Below, in pieces: positions 34,063-42,717 of a DNA stretch of 42,829 nt (the first letter of the stretch is position 1; each line of letters starts with the position of its first letter). A program made the translations under genes and the position numbers. Below the pieces are notes generated by a model that saw only the letters and a program-made list of their open reading frames with translations, was not told the origin of the DNA and did not search any database. This DNA comes from Syntrophaceae bacterium (lineage in GTDB: Bacteria; Desulfobacterota; Syntrophia; Syntrophales; Smithellaceae). The stretch spans positions 1 through 42,829 of the forward strand of contig JAFGLS010000213.1 of NCBI GenBank assembly GCA_016927935.1, given 5' to 3'.

Positions 34063-35001
34063 ATGTTGAGAAAAAGTTTGATAATTAGAATTATCGTTTC
34101 CATCTTTTTAGTTTTAACTTTCTTTTATTCCCCGGCTATGAGCACAACAGCAATGGATTGGTTTAATCATGCCAAAGCATTATGGGATGAAGAAGGAGGA
34201 AAGTTTACCGACCCGCAAAAGGCTATTGGATATTTGAACAATGTTGTTAAATCGCAACCTAACTATGCCCCTGCCTATAACAGCAGGGGAAATGCTTACG
34301 CTGACCTCGGCAACTATCAACAAGCCATTAAAGACTATAACGAGGCCATTCGCTTAAAACCGGATTATGTTTCCGCATACATCAACAGGGGTGATGCTTA
34401 CTTTGGACTCAGTCAGTACAAGCGTGCCATTGAGGACTGTAATAAAGCAATCCACATGAAACCGTATAATTCCGTTGCCTATAGCAACAGGGGAAAGGCT
34501 TACGCCAAATTAGGTCAGTACCAACATGCCATCGAGGATTTTAATGAGGCTATTCGCCTGCATCCAAACAATATAAACGCCTACAACAACCGCGGACTTA
34601 CTTATTTGTTGCAGGGAAACAATGATCTGGGCTGCCTTGATGCGCAAGAAACTTGCTCCAGAGGATTCTGTAAAGTATTGGAATGGGCTAAGCGGAAGGG
34701 ATACTGCCGACAGGAACAACCTCCGAAACCTAAGGAAGATAAGATAAAACTTTCTTTGCCCAACTTTTCTATCACCAGGACTCCGGGAAAGCAATTTCAA
34801 ACGTCAATAGGAAATGCCGCTTCTTCTGATTCTATAGAGCAGCCATACGTAGGAATAAAGGGAATTTTTTTGACGAATGGAAATAAGATTGAAGGGCAAA
34901 TAATCAGCATTAATGCTAACACGGTAAAAATTCGTACAAAGGATGGAATTGTATCTTCATATTCCTTTGTAGAAGAAGTAATGGGATTTATTCCCGAATG
35001 A
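34063..35001 (+). CDS. Exported TPR protein with Cys-rich motif and C-terminal beta domain
   Basis: The 312-residue product has a signal peptide (IIRIIVSIFLVLTFFYSPAM). It is followed by about four TPR units (residues 45-180: AYNSRGNAYADLGNYQQAIK, and so on) and then the motif GC-x-DAQ-xx-C-xx-G-x-CK-V-LE-x-A-xxxx-YCR, which also ends the upstream protein. After a linker, residues about 265-312 (GIFLTNGNKIEGQIISINAN, then TVKIRTKDG) look like a small beta barrel. Paralogy with the TPR part of the upstream gene is clear. Likely a periplasmic scaffold; partner unknown. Confidence 0.85.
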   Translation: MLRKSLIIRIIVSIFLVLTFFYSPAMSTTAMDWFNHAKALWDEEGGKFTDPQKAIGYLNNVVKSQPNYAPAYNSRGNAYADLGNYQQAIKDYNEAIRLKPDYVSAYINRGDAYFGLSQYKRAIEDCNKAIHMKPYNSVAYSNRGKAYAKLGQYQHAIEDFNEAIRLHPNNINAYNNRGLTYLLQGNNDLGCLDAQETCSRGFCKVLEWAKRKGYCRQEQPPKPKEDKIKLSLPNFSITRTPGKQFQTSIGNAASSDSIEQPYVGIKGIFLTNGNKIEGQIISINANTVKIRTKDGIVSSYSFVEEVMGFIPE

Positions 35002-35165
35002 GAGATGAAATACTGATGAACCGAATATTTTTTTACTATACTGTTTTTATTTGCATTGACCTGAGTTACCGTTAGCGTATTGTAATTTACTTCAATTCCT
35101 GTTTCTCTATTGCATCATTTTATGTTAATTAAAAAAACAGGAATAATTTAGTTTTCCGGGGAGAA

Positions 35166-35651
35166 ATGGTGATTAAAAAAACTCTAAGTATTACGGTTTT
35201 TTGTTTAATATTTATTCTGCCCATCTATGTCTACTCGTCAAACATCTTACCTTTTGATTTCTTTTCATCTTCCAATGATGAAAATTGTGAATCGCAGGAA
35301 ATATGTGCATCAAAAAATAGATGTAAAAAACTGGCTAAAGAACTCTATAAAAAATTTTTTAATTCAAAAATACTTCCAGTGTATCAAAGCTATTATAATG
35401 AAGAACTCAATAAATGTTTTGTTATAATAAGCAGCCAAAATAATACCAAAAAATATTTACTTGAAGTCAATGCTAACGAAATGATAATTCACGGCATTTT
35501 TATTCAGGCAAATAATGATATTGATTTTTGTCTCGTTTCCAATAAGGGATATAAAACTAAAACAAATGAAGATATGCCTGTAAAATCAAATGTGAAATGT
35601 AAATCAAGAGCAGAATGGGATAACCTCATAAAACCCTATATTGAAGAATAA
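35166..35651 (+). CDS. Small exported protein of unknown function
   Basis: The 161-residue product has an N-terminal hydrophobic signal (LSITVFCLIFILPIYVYSSN). The mature region has Cys pairs (NCESQEICASKNRCKK, and single Cys near the end) that could form disulphides. No domain is recognised. GGGGAG lies very close to the ATG; the next codon is GTG and is an equally possible start. The gene is AT-rich like the two small exported genes at 38308 and 38808. Confidence 0.65.
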   Translation: MVIKKTLSITVFCLIFILPIYVYSSNILPFDFFSSSNDENCESQEICASKNRCKKLAKELYKKFFNSKILPVYQSYYNEELNKCFVIISSQNNTKKYLLEVNANEMIIHGIFIQANNDIDFCLVSNKGYKTKTNEDMPVKSNVKCKSRAEWDNLIKPYIEE

Positions 35652-35791
35652 CTATAAGACGTTGATATAAACGTAAAATAAGCAAATAAACTCAAAAAGC
35701 ACTTCTTCTCTTAATCCTAAGATTGTACCCCCGACGAAATTGCAGGACTTCAATTCTTACATATATTTAATGTTTATATTTATGATTTATT

Positions 35792-35820
35792 TTGACAGAA
35801 AATCATTATTGATATATTTT
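35792..35820 (+). promoter_or_regulatory. Possible promoter of the PAS/HD-GYP gene
   Basis: TTGACA (35792-35797) and TATTTT (35815-35820) are 17 bases apart. The start codon is about 75 bases downstream. The -35 is perfect and the -10 is weak. Confidence 0.4.
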
Positions 35821-35896
35821 GCTGACGTAATGATAGTTCACCAAGAACTTTAACCGGAATCTTTTGTCAAATTAACAGACTTGCTTAAGGAAAAAC

Positions 35897-38134
35897 ATGA
35901 GGACGAAAAGTGAAAAAACGGTTAAAAACAAAACAAGACCGGAAAGTTCTCCAACTTTGAGAAAGCCAACCACCAAGCCGTCAAATTATAGAAACGAAGA
36001 TAGATACCAGAACTTCCTTGAAAACATTAACGATGGATGTTTTGAAGTGGATCTTGCCGGTAACTTCATTTTTTTTAACGATTCCATATGCCGTATTCTC
36101 GGGTATTCCAGTAAAGAATTGATGGGAATGAATTACCGGCGGTATACTGATGAGAAAAACGCAAAAAAAGTTTTTGAAACTTACAATAAAGTTTATAAAA
36201 CAGGGAAACCTTTCGAAGAATTTAATTGGGAAGTCACGCGAAAAGACGGATCTAAGAAATACGTTGAAGGCTCGATATCGTTGCTCAAAGACTCATCAGG
36301 CAAATCAACGGGATTTTTAGGAGTCGTAAACGACATCACTGAACGCAAAAGATCCGAAGAATTTCTCAAACAAAGCGAAGAGCAGTACCGCCTCCTGGCC
36401 GATCACGTAAAAGATCAGGTCTGGCTCATGGATATGAAGTTTAACCTAACATATACGAGCCCCTCCGTGGAAAAATTACTGGGATACACTGCGGGCGAGC
36501 TCAAGCAAATCACGACTGATAAACTCATCACCCCAACATCCTTGCAAAAAGCCACAAACACTTTATCCGAGGCAATGGCTGCCCCCCGGGACGATTCCGC
36601 GAAGCGCACTCTGGAGCTGGAATTCATCTGCAAAAACGGACGGACTTTATGGGCTGAATGCACTTTCAGTTTTATTAAAAACGAAAAAGGGAAACCCATA
36701 TCTATTTTGGGTGAAGGCAGAGACATCACCGAGCGCAAGAAGGCAGAGGATTTGCTGAAGGAAAGTGAAGCCAAATACCGACTTCTGGCAGAACACACAA
36801 AAGACGCTGTGTGGATTACAGATCTGGACCTAAACGTGACTTATATCAGCCCCTCTGCGGTAAAATTATTGGGTTGGACTATGGAAGAGACTAAGCAACT
36901 TCCGCTGGAAAGACGACTTACCCCGGAATCTTTTAAGAAAGCTATCGATTTCTATTCCACGGAGATGCCCAAGGTGCTGGCAGCTCCTACAGATTATATT
37001 CTAAACCGTTCTCTAGAACTGGAATTCACTTGTAAAGACGGACGGACTTTATGGGCTGAATGCATATTCAGTCTTATCAGAGATGATAATGGGAACCCCA
37101 TATCTATTTTAGGTGAAAGCAGGGACATTACCGAACGCAAAAAAATAGAGGAAGAACTGCGGGCAAGTGAAAGTAACTTTCGTCATTCCTTCGATGATTC
37201 TCCGCTGGGTGTGCGCATATCAACCGTGGAAGGCGAGACTATTTATGCCAACAGGGCGATTCTGGATATATACGGCTATAACAGTATTGAAGAGCTGAAA
37301 AACACATCCTTGAAAGAGCGTTACACACCGGAGAGCTACGCTGAATGGCAGGTCAGGAAAGCGAAGAGACTACAGGGGGGAGTTGGCCCTTCCGAGTATG
37401 AAATAAGTATTGTCAGGAAAACCGGCGAAATACGCCATCTATATGTTCTCCGCAAGGAGATATTCTGGAACGGCAAAAAACAACACCAGGTTATTTATCA
37501 GGATATCACTCTGCACAGACAGGCTGAAGAAAAACTTAAACTGACTATGGAGAACTTGAGGAAATCCATTAAAGCGACAATTCAGGTATTGGGCATGGCA
37601 TCCGAAGCAAGAGACCCTTATACGGCAGGTCATCATAAAAGAGTTTCAGATCTTGCCCGTGCCATAGCCACAGAAATGGGATTGCCTCAGGATAATATTG
37701 AAGGAATACGTGTGGCAGGTTCTATCCATGATATCGGGAAACTATCAATTCCGGCAGAAATATTGTCCAAGCCGACAAAATTGACCGACCTGGAATTTTC
37801 TATGGTTAAATTACACTCCCAGAGTGGATATGAGATGCTAAGGTACGTGGAATCCCCCTGGCCTTTGGCGGAAATAGTTCTCCAGCATCATGAACGGATA
37901 AACGGGTTAGGTTATCCCAAAAACCTGGAAGGGGCCGATATCCTCTTAGAGGCTCGCATTATGGCTGTCGCCGATGTTGTGGAAGCCATGTCTTCCCATC
38001 GTCCCTATCGTCCGGCACTAGGTATTGAAGCAGCCCTTCGGGAAATTGAGGAAAATAAAGGCATTCTTTATGACAAAGCAGTCGTAGATGCGTGCCTTAG
38101 ATTATTTAGAGAAAAAGGCTATCAGCTTGGATAA
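35897..38134 (+). CDS. PAS(x4)-HD-GYP protein, predicted c-di-GMP phosphodiesterase
   Basis: This 745-residue protein appears soluble. Four PAS/PAC modules span about residues 40-150, 155-282, 290-415 and 425-540; three of their ends show the DITERK linker, and the fourth ends DITLHRQ. The HD-GYP domain is about 555-740: TAGHHKRVSDLARAIA, SIHDIGKLSIPAEIL (HD), HHERINGLGYPKNL (GYP) and ADVVEAMSSHRPYRPALG. All key residues of an active c-di-GMP phosphodiesterase are visible. It lacks membrane segments, so the signal is probably cytosolic. PAS2 and PAS3 are recent duplicates. AAGGA lies before the ATG. It is the counterpart of the GGDEF protein at 7440. Confidence 0.95.
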   Translation: MRTKSEKTVKNKTRPESSPTLRKPTTKPSNYRNEDRYQNFLENINDGCFEVDLAGNFIFFNDSICRILGYSSKELMGMNYRRYTDEKNAKKVFETYNKVYKTGKPFEEFNWEVTRKDGSKKYVEGSISLLKDSSGKSTGFLGVVNDITERKRSEEFLKQSEEQYRLLADHVKDQVWLMDMKFNLTYTSPSVEKLLGYTAGELKQITTDKLITPTSLQKATNTLSEAMAAPRDDSAKRTLELEFICKNGRTLWAECTFSFIKNEKGKPISILGEGRDITERKKAEDLLKESEAKYRLLAEHTKDAVWITDLDLNVTYISPSAVKLLGWTMEETKQLPLERRLTPESFKKAIDFYSTEMPKVLAAPTDYILNRSLELEFTCKDGRTLWAECIFSLIRDDNGNPISILGESRDITERKKIEEELRASESNFRHSFDDSPLGVRISTVEGETIYANRAILDIYGYNSIEELKNTSLKERYTPESYAEWQVRKAKRLQGGVGPSEYEISIVRKTGEIRHLYVLRKEIFWNGKKQHQVIYQDITLHRQAEEKLKLTMENLRKSIKATIQVLGMASEARDPYTAGHHKRVSDLARAIATEMGLPQDNIEGIRVAGSIHDIGKLSIPAEILSKPTKLTDLEFSMVKLHSQSGYEMLRYVESPWPLAEIVLQHHERINGLGYPKNLEGADILLEARIMAVADVVEAMSSHRPYRPALGIEAALREIEENKGILYDKAVVDACLRLFREKGYQLG
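36636..37064 (+). repeat. Direct repeats from duplication of a PAS module
   Basis: A 27-base identical string beginning acggacggactttatgggct occurs at 36636-36662 and 37038-37064, 402 bases (134 codons) apart. The surrounding codons encode near-identical PAS C-terminal parts (GRTLWAEC, then PISILGE and RDITERKK). Confidence 0.75.
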
Positions 38135-38307
38135 GATAGGATATTTTCTGTTATAAAAAACTTCATTCAAATGGTAATCCTCAATTCTGGTAACTAATCT
38201 CTGATGAATAATTATAGATAAACTTAACAAGCATTTTTCCCGTAATTTTTATTTATTCATTCTGCTGTTTTATGCTAGATTAAAAACACCTAAGAAAAGG
38301 AAAAACA

Positions 38308-38778
38308 ATGAAGTTTAAAATTTTCTGTATTTTTTTCATCATTGTTGTCTTTTCATTATCAATTTGTTTTTCTAAACAACCAAATCCTAAAGAGTGGGAA
38401 TCTCTTGGAACAACCGGCAATGGTCATTATTTCAATAAAACAAATATCTCTAAATCACCTGACATTATATCAGTTTGGACTTATCATGTTGTGACAAACG
38501 ATGAGAGGAAAAAGAGTGTTAAGTTCATCAAAAAATATGATTTAGAAAAATCTATAAAATTTCAAAAATATGATCACAACGTTATTTTGATGGAAATTGA
38601 CTGTAAAAAAAGACTATATAGAGGGAAAACGTTTATATATTATGACAATATGGGAAAAGTTTTAGAAAAAGATAGTCATGAAAATTCCCAAATGGAAAAT
38701 ATTCAACCGGAAAGTCCAATAGAAGGATTATATAAAAAAGTTTGCGTGACTCAGGAAAAGTCATTTAAGAAGAAGTAA
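38308..38778 (+). CDS. Small exported protein, surface-adhesin E-like
   Basis: The 156-residue product has a signal peptide (FCIFFIIVVFSLSICF). The mature domain has the pattern of the surface-adhesin protein E family: a Trp near the start (KEWESLG), the strand YFNKTNISKSPDIISVWTYH, MEIDCKKRLYRGKTFIYYDN and a final PESPIEGLYKKVC; the two Cys may pair. The name comes from a Haemophilus adhesin, but most members are uncharacterised. AAAAGGA lies before the ATG. It is followed 29 bases later by a lipoprotein gene. Confidence 0.7.
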   Translation: MKFKIFCIFFIIVVFSLSICFSKQPNPKEWESLGTTGNGHYFNKTNISKSPDIISVWTYHVVTNDERKKSVKFIKKYDLEKSIKFQKYDHNVILMEIDCKKRLYRGKTFIYYDNMGKVLEKDSHENSQMENIQPESPIEGLYKKVCVTQEKSFKKK

Positions 38779-38807
38779 CTTAGACTTCAGACACAAAGGA
38801 AAAATTT

Positions 38808-39374
38808 ATGAACAAATATGGTAAAATAGTTAATAATTTCGGTCTTATATCTGTAATATTTTTTATTATCATTGTTATAATATGTTCATGTAATAGACAA
38901 AAAACATCAATAACACCTCAGAGTCTTGATACTATCGGGGGCAAGCTGGAATTACGCGAACTTAAAAGTAGGTTTGGATCATCTGAAGGAAGGTTATATT
39001 TTAATAATCAACTTTTAAAGATAACTAACGGGGATCTCGAACAACCTTCTGACGGATCCGGAATTCGTTTTAAATCAAGGTATGTCAATGTATATAAAAT
39101 TTTGGAACACGTTAAACTTAACGGCGAAGATGTCATGTTGATCGGAACTTATGTTGGTGATATTTACTGTGACAGTTTATTCTTTTTTTTGTTTATAAAC
39201 AAAGATGGATATTCAACTAAGAGAAGCGAATTTGGTAATTGTGAACCTCCCAGATACAAAATTACAAATACTTCAAGTAGTGTAGTTGTCAGAGTGATAG
39301 GAGAAAAATCCGACGAGGAAGTAAGTTATTCTATAGGTGATACAGGCATACGTACAAGGGAAATAAGAAAATAG
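38808..39374 (+). CDS. Probable lipoprotein of unknown function
   Basis: The 188-residue product has a hydrophobic N-terminus ending FFIIIVIICSCNRQKT; the Cys of CSC could be a lipidation site, although the lipobox is imperfect. The rest is strand-rich (GGKLELRELKSRFGSSEGRL, later VMLIGTYVGDIYCDSLFFFL) with no recognised domain. AAAGGA lies before the ATG. It is probably co-transcribed with the preceding adhesin-E-like gene. Confidence 0.65.
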   Translation: MNKYGKIVNNFGLISVIFFIIIVIICSCNRQKTSITPQSLDTIGGKLELRELKSRFGSSEGRLYFNNQLLKITNGDLEQPSDGSGIRFKSRYVNVYKILEHVKLNGEDVMLIGTYVGDIYCDSLFFFLFINKDGYSTKRSEFGNCEPPRYKITNTSSSVVVRVIGEKSDEEVSYSIGDTGIRTREIRK

Positions 39375-39505
39375 CGACAAGCACCATTCACTTTTAGCGA
39401 GACATTTTTTCTTGATTTAACTTTTTATTTATATCTATACTCATCTTGGAGAAAAAGTTCATTTAATTATATGAAATTAAAAATATTTTTGTAGGAGAAT
39501 TAAAA

Positions 39506-40162
39506 ATGCCAAAAAATAAATCAAAAAAGAAGTCGGAAGATAAAAATATTATAAATAAAGTAGTCGGAGATGTAAGAAAACTTTTAAGAACTTCTGTTTT
39601 TGCAGGTCTTGGAGTTGCCTTTAACGGACAGGAAATGATCGAGAAGTTGATAAAGGATATTGCCAAAGAAAACAACTTGTCAATAGCTGATGTAAAGAGA
39701 TTTATCAAAGACATAAAAAAACAGGGTTTAGAAGCAAGAAAAGACATTGGAAATCGGGCAAAAAAAGTTATTAAAGATATTTCGCAAATAACAAAGAAAC
39801 CGGAATATGATATTTCCTCATCCAAAAAAGAGGGAATCGTTGAAGTTGCCCTAACCGGTAAAGTGACAAAGGATACTCTTGAAAAAGTGGTAAAGGAATT
39901 ATATTCTATCTTAAAGCCAATGAAAATCAAGAAGTTGTTAGCGGATATCCGTTTCTTAAAGATGCCTCGCGAATATATAACAGCATATTCCAGTGTCATA
40001 GAAAATCTACCTCCCCTGCGTGTCAAGACTGCCTTTGTGGACCATTCAAAACATGCGGATTTTCAAAAGAAGTTTAATGAGATTGCGGCAAATAATGCCG
40101 GAGTACCATTGAAATATTTTACAGATATCAACAAGGCTAGAATCTGGTTAAAAAGTAAGTGA
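39506..40162 (+). CDS. Two-part protein: basic helical N-terminus and SpoIIAA/STAS-like C-terminus
   Basis: In this 218-residue soluble protein, residues 1-100 are very Lys-rich and helical (MPKNKSKKKSEDKN, then VVGDVRKLLRTSVFAGLGVA and a coiled-coil-like stretch to KKVIKDISQ). This recalls phasin or PhaF-like sequences. Residues about 108-218 have the SpoIIAA-like (STAS fold) pattern: GIVEVALTGKVTKDTLEKVV, KIKKLLADIRFLKMPREYIT and RVKTAFVDHSKHADFQKKF, ending with YFTDINKARIWLKS. TAGGAGAA precedes the ATG. The domain pairing is unusual. Function unknown; a granule- or nucleic-acid-bound regulator is one guess. Confidence 0.7.
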   Translation: MPKNKSKKKSEDKNIINKVVGDVRKLLRTSVFAGLGVAFNGQEMIEKLIKDIAKENNLSIADVKRFIKDIKKQGLEARKDIGNRAKKVIKDISQITKKPEYDISSSKKEGIVEVALTGKVTKDTLEKVVKELYSILKPMKIKKLLADIRFLKMPREYITAYSSVIENLPPLRVKTAFVDHSKHADFQKKFNEIAANNAGVPLKYFTDINKARIWLKSK

Positions 40163-40224
40163 AGCCAATTTCAATTCAGGTAGTAACCGATTAATAATAC
40201 GCACTGCCTCAATATTAATATTTT

Positions 40225-40965
40225 CTATACATCCATTGTCAGTCCGTCATAAGCAGAAAAAGTTTTAGGAAATATCATCTGCGCGTGTACTTGCGCCTTT
40301 TTTCTATTTGCCATTGTTTTATATAATGCGGCATCAAAATGGGTAAGAGCAAGTCTTTTTGCCTTTGATTCAACCGCAAGTTTTGCAGCAAGTTGCGGAT
40401 TCATGTGCGGCCAGGAATTGGATGTCTGTTCGCTGAGCATTGCGCATTCAGAGATAACAAGGTCGGCTTTCTTAGAAAGTTCTACCGCGTTCTTGCAATA
40501 GCCTGTATCGGTACAATAACTTATGATTTTGCCGTCAATCTCAAACCTATAACCGAAACATATTGTAGAGTGTACAAGTTTCAATGCCCGGAATTTAAGA
40601 GGTCTTTTATGCCAACCTTCCTTAATGGCTGTCACCTTACAGGGGAAAGGCAATTTATGGATGGGCACGGAATATTTGGGAGCAAGAAACTCTTTGATTG
40701 TCGCTTTGATTTCCGTTTGTCCGATTATCTCCAATGACTTAAATTTGAATTTCGCCAGCGTATGAAGGCCTTCAATATGGTCTATGTGGAAATGACTGAG
40801 GAACAAATAAACGGGCATTTCTCTTTTTACATATGCACTCGCTTTGTGAATACCATTTCCGGCATCAAGTATAATATACGCCTTTTTTGTTTCTATCAGC
40901 GTGCAAATTGTATTGCCGCAACCAGTATCGAACCAGCCATTAGTACCCAAAAAGATGATCTTCAT
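40225..40965 (-). CDS. Metallo-beta-lactamase-fold hydrolase (RNase Z/phosphodiesterase-like)
   Basis: The 246-residue protein begins MKIIFLGTNGWFDTGCGNTI. The metal-binding motif is LFLSHFHIDHIEGL (HxHxDH), followed by a His in LVHSTICFGY, the Asp in SYCTDTGYC and the last His in LALTHFD. The layout resembles RNase Z/ElaC-like and cyclic-nucleotide phosphodiesterase members, but the RNase Z flexible arm is not seen, so the substrate is open. GAGGG is near the ATG. It converges with the STAS-like gene. Confidence 0.88.
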   Translation of the reverse strand: MKIIFLGTNGWFDTGCGNTICTLIETKKAYIILDAGNGIHKASAYVKREMPVYLFLSHFHIDHIEGLHTLAKFKFKSLEIIGQTEIKATIKEFLAPKYSVPIHKLPFPCKVTAIKEGWHKRPLKFRALKLVHSTICFGYRFEIDGKIISYCTDTGYCKNAVELSKKADLVISECAMLSEQTSNSWPHMNPQLAAKLAVESKAKRLALTHFDAALYKTMANRKKAQVHAQMIFPKTFSAYDGLTMDV

Positions 40966-41221
40966 TTTACCCTCGTGGATTCTATTATCCGATTAGAAAA
41001 ATCTTTTCAAATCGTTTTCGTAAATGTCCGGGACTTTCAATACAGATGAATTATTCTCCATGGCTGAAGAGCTATCCCCTTCTTTTCTCCACAAGACAGC
41101 AGGCATTTTGACAATAAAAATCCGTCAATTACCTGATATATATTAATACTTTACTAACTTTTATTATTTGTTGGCACATAAGTTGCGTTTATGTACAAAA
41201 TATTATAGAGGAGGTAATCCG

Positions 41222-41635
41222 ATGAAAAAAATAATTTTTAAAATATTATTATTGACATTAATGGTTTTAGTGCCGGTCACGGCAATGGCAAGAGTAAGTG
41301 TGCACGTTTCCATTCCCATACCGTTACCGCCGCCGATTATTTTCCCCATGCCGCCGGTGCCTTTGGTAATACCAGAAACGGACGTTTATGTCGTTCCTGA
41401 TGTTCACGAGGACATATTCTTTTTTGCCGGCTGGTGGTGGCGTCCTTGGGAAGGCCGCTGGTACCGTTCCCGTTATCATGACAGAGGCTGGACTTATTAC
41501 AAAGGGATACCATCTTTTCACAAAAAAGTTCATCCCCACTGGAGAGATAATTATAGAAATCATCAGGGGAAAGGGCATCATTGGAACTATCAACAAGTAC
41601 CGCAGCAAGAACTTCAACACAACTGGCGGAAATAG
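41222..41635 (+). CDS. Exported Trp/Tyr/Pro-rich protein, possibly C-terminally shortened
   Basis: The 137-residue product has a clear signal peptide (MKKIIFKILLLTLMVLVPVT, cleavage at AMA). The mature part begins with a Pro-rich beta stretch (IPIPLPPPIIFPMPPVPLVI). The core is FFFAGWWWRPWEGRWYRSRY, then HDRGWTYYKGIP, and the end is basic and His-rich. Similar exported proteins are common in deltaproteobacteria; function unknown. The frame is open to 41168, but GAGGAGG lies eight bases before the ATG at 41222. Beyond the stop the same frame still looks coding (see the next entry). Confidence 0.75.
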   Translation: MKKIIFKILLLTLMVLVPVTAMARVSVHVSIPIPLPPPIIFPMPPVPLVIPETDVYVVPDVHEDIFFFAGWWWRPWEGRWYRSRYHDRGWTYYKGIPSFHKKVHPHWRDNYRNHQGKGHHWNYQQVPQQELQHNWRK

Positions 41636-41829
41636 AAGAAAAATAAACACTGGGAAAGAAAATCCTGGGGTGTGCAGGGATAGGGGAATAAACGTCCTAC
41701 TCAACAATACAGTCAGGGAATAAAGAAATCAAAAACTGTTACCCGGCACAGAGAAAGAGATCATCGCCCTTGAAAATATGACAGAAAATCGCCGGAGGAA
41801 TGAACAAAAATTAAAATGGCAATAATCTG
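41636..41829 (+). other. Stop-interrupted continuation of the preceding reading frame
   Basis: Read in the frame of the gene at 41222, this stretch encodes KKNKHWERKSWGVQG, a stop, GNKRPTQQYSQGIKKSKTV and more, with two TAG and then two TGA codons before the final TGA. The composition (Trp, His, Lys, Gln) continues the basic tail of the gene, so it may be a decayed C-terminus. The remaining gap to 42006 holds only a terminator and the ribosome binding site of the next gene. Confidence 0.4.
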
Positions 41830-41838
41830 AAAGTTGTA

Positions 41839-41890
41839 TCTCGCAAGCTTGTATATAAAAAGATACAAGCTTGTGAGATTTTTTTCTCTT
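41839..41890 (+). terminator. Strong intrinsic terminator
   Basis: TCTCGCAAGCTTGTAT (41839-41854) and ATACAAGCTTGTGAGA (41863-41878) form a 16-bp stem with one G-U pair and an eight-base loop. A T-rich tract follows. It ends the transcript of the gene at 41222. Confidence 0.92.
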
Positions 41891-42006
41891 TTTTTAAAAA
41901 ACAAAAGGTGCTATTATGATTACATAGTAATCAGGACAGTACATTATAAGATACCTTGTCAAGAAAAATACTTATATGAGTAAAAACCAAGAAAAAGGAG
42001 TTTAAA

Positions 42007-42282
42007 ATGGTTATTATAGGCATGATGGCATTCCCACCGGATAGTGAAAAGGAAATGGCTGAGCGTTTTGCGGCGGCTCTCCCGGTACCTCCATTTATGA
42101 CCCTGAGAGGACCATATGTTAACAGCGAAGTAGGTGTGGGTAATAAGATTATATCCGTATATGAGTTTGACCAATCCAGAATAAAAGAAGCATACGAATT
42201 TGTTCTCACCCGTTACTCAAAATATGTTGGGGTACCTGGTTTAACCTATTCTGTTCAACCATGGCTTGAAATGACGGATTAA
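42007..42282 (+). CDS. Small soluble protein of unknown function, 91 aa
   Basis: The 91-residue product has no signal or membrane segment. The pattern MVIIGMMAFPPDSEKEMAER, then a strand (KIISVYEFDQSRIKEAYEFV) and a final strand TYSVQPWLEM, suggests a beta-alpha-beta-beta-alpha-beta (ferredoxin-like, Dabb-type) fold. This is inference from the secondary structure pattern only. AAAAAGGAG precedes the ATG at good spacing, and a strong terminator lies upstream, so it has its own promoter. Confidence 0.7.
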   Translation: MVIIGMMAFPPDSEKEMAERFAAALPVPPFMTLRGPYVNSEVGVGNKIISVYEFDQSRIKEAYEFVLTRYSKYVGVPGLTYSVQPWLEMTD

Positions 42283-42717
42283 TAGGTATCTAAGTAGCTC
42301 TGAAAGAAAATAGCCTAACCTTTAAATCACACATCTGATAATGAGGAATTCCCTGAAATTGTCATCATTGATAGCGTTTTTTATGTACTATTTATCACTT
42401 ACTTGTTACAAGTGTAATATTTATCTTTAATAATTATAAACACATAAACATGTACGATTTCATATAGCTATCATAATGATATCATAAATCAAAAATGACA
42501 ATGCTCCAATTTTTGTTGAGTAAAGTATATTACAAAATACTATGTTATATCAAGATTTTACAAAAGAAATACGATAACCGCCCGAATCTTGTCCTTTGAT
42601 GCCACTGCGCCAACATACCGACCTATACTTTCTTTCAATTCCTATTTCCACGTTCTTGCTTTTTATGATATGTCACAACATAGAATTGAAAAAAGAACTT
42701 GCAATCAAAGGAATATT
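42283..42717. other. AT-rich gap with no gene recognised
   Basis: This 435-base stretch is AT-rich with stops in all frames at short intervals. No tRNA, terminator of note, or repeat shared with other gaps was found. Confidence 0.5.
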
